Shown here piece by piece: positions 62,556 through 64,000 of a stretch of 64,000 nt of DNA. The translations under genes were made by a program, and so were the position numbers. Positions within the stretch are counted from its first letter, which is position 1. Each line of letters begins with the position of its first letter. Under the pieces are notes generated by a model. The model had not been told where the DNA came from and did no database searches. It saw only the letters and a program-made list of their open reading frames with translations. The stretch comes from Clostridium acidisoli DSM 12555 (GTDB taxonomy: Bacteria > Bacillota > Clostridia > Clostridiales > Clostridiaceae). The DNA is taken from contig NZ_FWXH01000015.1 in the NCBI RefSeq assembly GCF_900176305.1, forward strand, positions 1 to 64,000, written 5' to 3'.

Positions 62556-63660
62556 TTACAATTTCCTCCTTTTTAGTCTTACGAACACTGTCAAGCTTTG
62601 ATTGAAAAGTTACATAATGAGGTAATTTTAAATGAGACATAAATCCAGAAGATTCAACGCTATCGATATGCAGCAACACAAACTCTTCATTGTGAGTAGG
62701 ATATTTCTCGTCTTTAGTTTCTAAACATTGATCAAGTATTCCCATAGCCATGGCTTTTGTTTCATTCTGTCCATAACAAACTCCATAACCTATTTCAAAT
62801 TCAATCTTTTTTTTGCCTTTTTTTTCTTCTACAGTTTTAGGTATAAACATCTCTACTTCAGTTATAACTATATCTCCAATATAGAAGTCATCCTCTTCTT
62901 CACAGGAATCACTTAGTGGATCACTAATATATAAAGGCAGACTTCCTACTCTTAACTCCCCTACTGTTGGATGCAAAGATCCAAATCCTCTTAAGGCAGC
63001 ATAACCTAATGATATTACCGCTCCAGTCTGTCCTCTCGTTAAAATCTGTAATCTTTCACTTCTTTTTGTTGGAAATTCAATACTTTTTTTAGTTATATCA
63101 ATAGGCCTATTATCATCATTTTCATAAGTTTTAATAAGCCCTTCTTCTCTCAAATACTCTAGCACTTTAGGTAAATTTGTAAGTTTCTCCTTATTTTCCG
63201 GTTTTTCTTTACAGTTTTTAAAATTTTCTAACCAATTTAACACTTCTTCTTTTGATTCATTTACAAGTTCAAAGTCTATTAGCCTATGAGTATAATCATA
63301 AGTTGCTCCTAAAATTTGACCTCCTGGTACATCCTTGAAACTTGCTGAAATTCTTCTTTCTATAAACATTTGATTTGACTCAGCAACTCTTGTATAATGA
63401 TTTCTTTGAAGTGTAGATCTGTAGGCCCTTAGTAAAAATACTGCCTCTTCTGAGTTTCCTTCTGCCTGTTTAATTGCAATGGCTGCTAGCTTCTCAGAAT
63501 ACAAACTACTTTCTGACATTATCTGATCAATTAGTCCTCTCATTCCAGCCTCTATATCATTAATTTTTAAAACCTCACCATTTTTTAACCTTTTATATTT
63601 TAATCTCTTAATAGATTCCTCTATAGCTTTAGTGCCACCCTTTACAGCAACATATCCCAC
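62539..63660 (-). CDS. phnI: C-P lyase subunit PhnI
   Basis: PhnI is the nucleosidase of the complex that displaces adenine from ATP by phosphonate. The 373-aa protein matches the family: VAVKGGTKAIEESIKRL at the start, MSESSLYSEKLAAIAIKQAEGN, EAVFLLRAYRSTL, KDVPGGQILGATYDYTHRLIDFEL and the C-terminal LDSVRKTKKEE. A GTG start at 63660 overlaps nothing but sits 2 bp after the phnH stop, with GGAAGGTGA upstream. Confidence 0.95.
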   Translation of the reverse strand: MGYVAVKGGTKAIEESIKRLKYKRLKNGEVLKINDIEAGMRGLIDQIMSESSLYSEKLAAIAIKQAEGNSEEAVFLLRAYRSTLQRNHYTRVAESNQMFIERRISASFKDVPGGQILGATYDYTHRLIDFELVNESKEEVLNWLENFKNCKEKPENKEKLTNLPKVLEYLREEGLIKTYENDDNRPIDITKKSIEFPTKRSERLQILTRGQTGAVISLGYAALRGFGSLHPTVGELRVGSLPLYISDPLSDSCEEEDDFYIGDIVITEVEMFIPKTVEEKKGKKKIEFEIGYGVCYGQNETKAMAMGILDQCLETKDEKYPTHNEEFVLLHIDSVESSGFMSHLKLPHYVTFQSKLDSVRKTKKEEIVSENEL

Positions 63661-63661
63661 A

Positions 63662-64000
63662 CTAATTCACCTTCCTTAAAACCTTTGTAGTTCTTGGTAA
63701 ACATGTTATATTAGAGTTTTTATCCACAAAAATCATATCTATTCCCATTGGAAATTCTATATTTTTTTTACATAATTCTTCTATGCACATTTGTTCTAAT
63801 TTTAAATCTATATATGTTTCAGTTTTTATACCTGGGCCTTTAAGTAAAAGTTTTTTTTCATAATCAATTTTGCTGGTTTCAACAATTATGGTTGCTGATT
63901 TATGAGGATTTATTAAATCACCAATTTTTGACTTTGTTATTATTTGTTTTAAGGAATTTTCTTCTTGATCTTCTAGTAAAAATATAAAATCGGCTTCTTC
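63662..64000 (-). CDS. phnH: C-P lyase subunit PhnH (C-terminal part, cut by window edge)
   Basis: The 112 visible residues run from EADFIFLLEDQEENS to the TAG at 63662-63664. Recognisable PhnH elements are the glycine-rich LLLKGPGIKTETYI, EFPMGIDMIFVDKNSN and the ending CLPRTTKVLRKVN. PhnH is a structural subunit of the core complex. The start and probably phnG lie to the right of the window. Confidence 0.9.
   Translation of the reverse strand, partial: EEADFIFLLEDQEENSLKQIITKSKIGDLINPHKSATIIVETSKIDYEKKLLLKGPGIKTETYIDLKLEQMCIEELCKKNIEFPMGIDMIFVDKNSNITCLPRTTKVLRKVN

Overview
The DNA is AT-rich (roughly 30% GC by eye). It carries a GerA-type spore-germination operon, a glmS ribozyme, an LCP cell-wall enzyme, thiH/thiG, rhamnose and uronate catabolism and a C-P lyase operon. 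This points to a low-GC endospore-forming anaerobe, most likely a Clostridium; the species is not claimed. Most genes lie on the minus strand.

Left part (1-34,500) is mainly core-like metabolism and transport. It starts with a TauE/SafE exporter and an MFS carrier bracketed by two inverted copies of a MITE-like repeat, followed by a PAP2 phosphatase whose C-terminus runs into one repeat copy and a GGDEF protein. Next come a Zn/Mn-type ABC importer (binding protein, ATPase, two permeases) and a two-gene permease pair, with a 17-bp inverted repeat as candidate metalloregulator operator upstream and an RBS-sequestering helix between importer and permease. The rhamnose operon runs rhaB-rhaA-rhaD-fucO-rhaM-MFS, preceded by an AraC regulator that is paired with tagaturonate reductase; two LacI-type operators lie upstream of the latter. 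Then follow a gerA-type operon (A-C-B plus an overlooked 54-aa gene), larE, an Fe-S aldo/keto reductase, a MacAB-like efflux operon, an ABC ATPase/permease pair, and thiG-thiH behind what looks like a transcription attenuator.

Middle part (34,600-49,200) is an accessory zone. It holds a FlxA-like coiled-coil protein, a decayed copy of an ABC exporter next to an intact exporter pair, a NUDIX hydrolase, and a BceAB-BceRS-like antibiotic-sensing module on the plus strand between two 86-bp direct repeats. Directly abutting the second repeat is a 3.75-kb element (45,420-49,165) that I read as the remnant of a Tn7-like transposon parked at the 3' end of glmS. It has TGT-ended termini with matching TnsB-site-like repeats (one left, four right), a hairpin terminator, a broken tnsA, a broken Y2-type transposase, and a markedly GC-rich cargo of response regulator, histidine kinase and SUMF1-fold protein.

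Right part (49,200-64,000) has glmS with its self-cleaving ribozyme (enlarged by an internal tandem duplication), a third repeat copy, an LCP ligase, and a phosphonate operon read right to left: phnH (cut by the window edge), phnI, phnJ, phnK, phnM, a hexapeptide acyltransferase, phnL, a PHP-inositol monophosphatase fusion, phnD, phnC and two phnE genes. Together these would import phosphonates, cleave the C-P bond and recycle the ribose phosphate; the fusion protein probably replaces PhnP/PhnN.

No tRNA, rRNA or CRISPR array was seen. Functions are assigned by motif and family recognition only.
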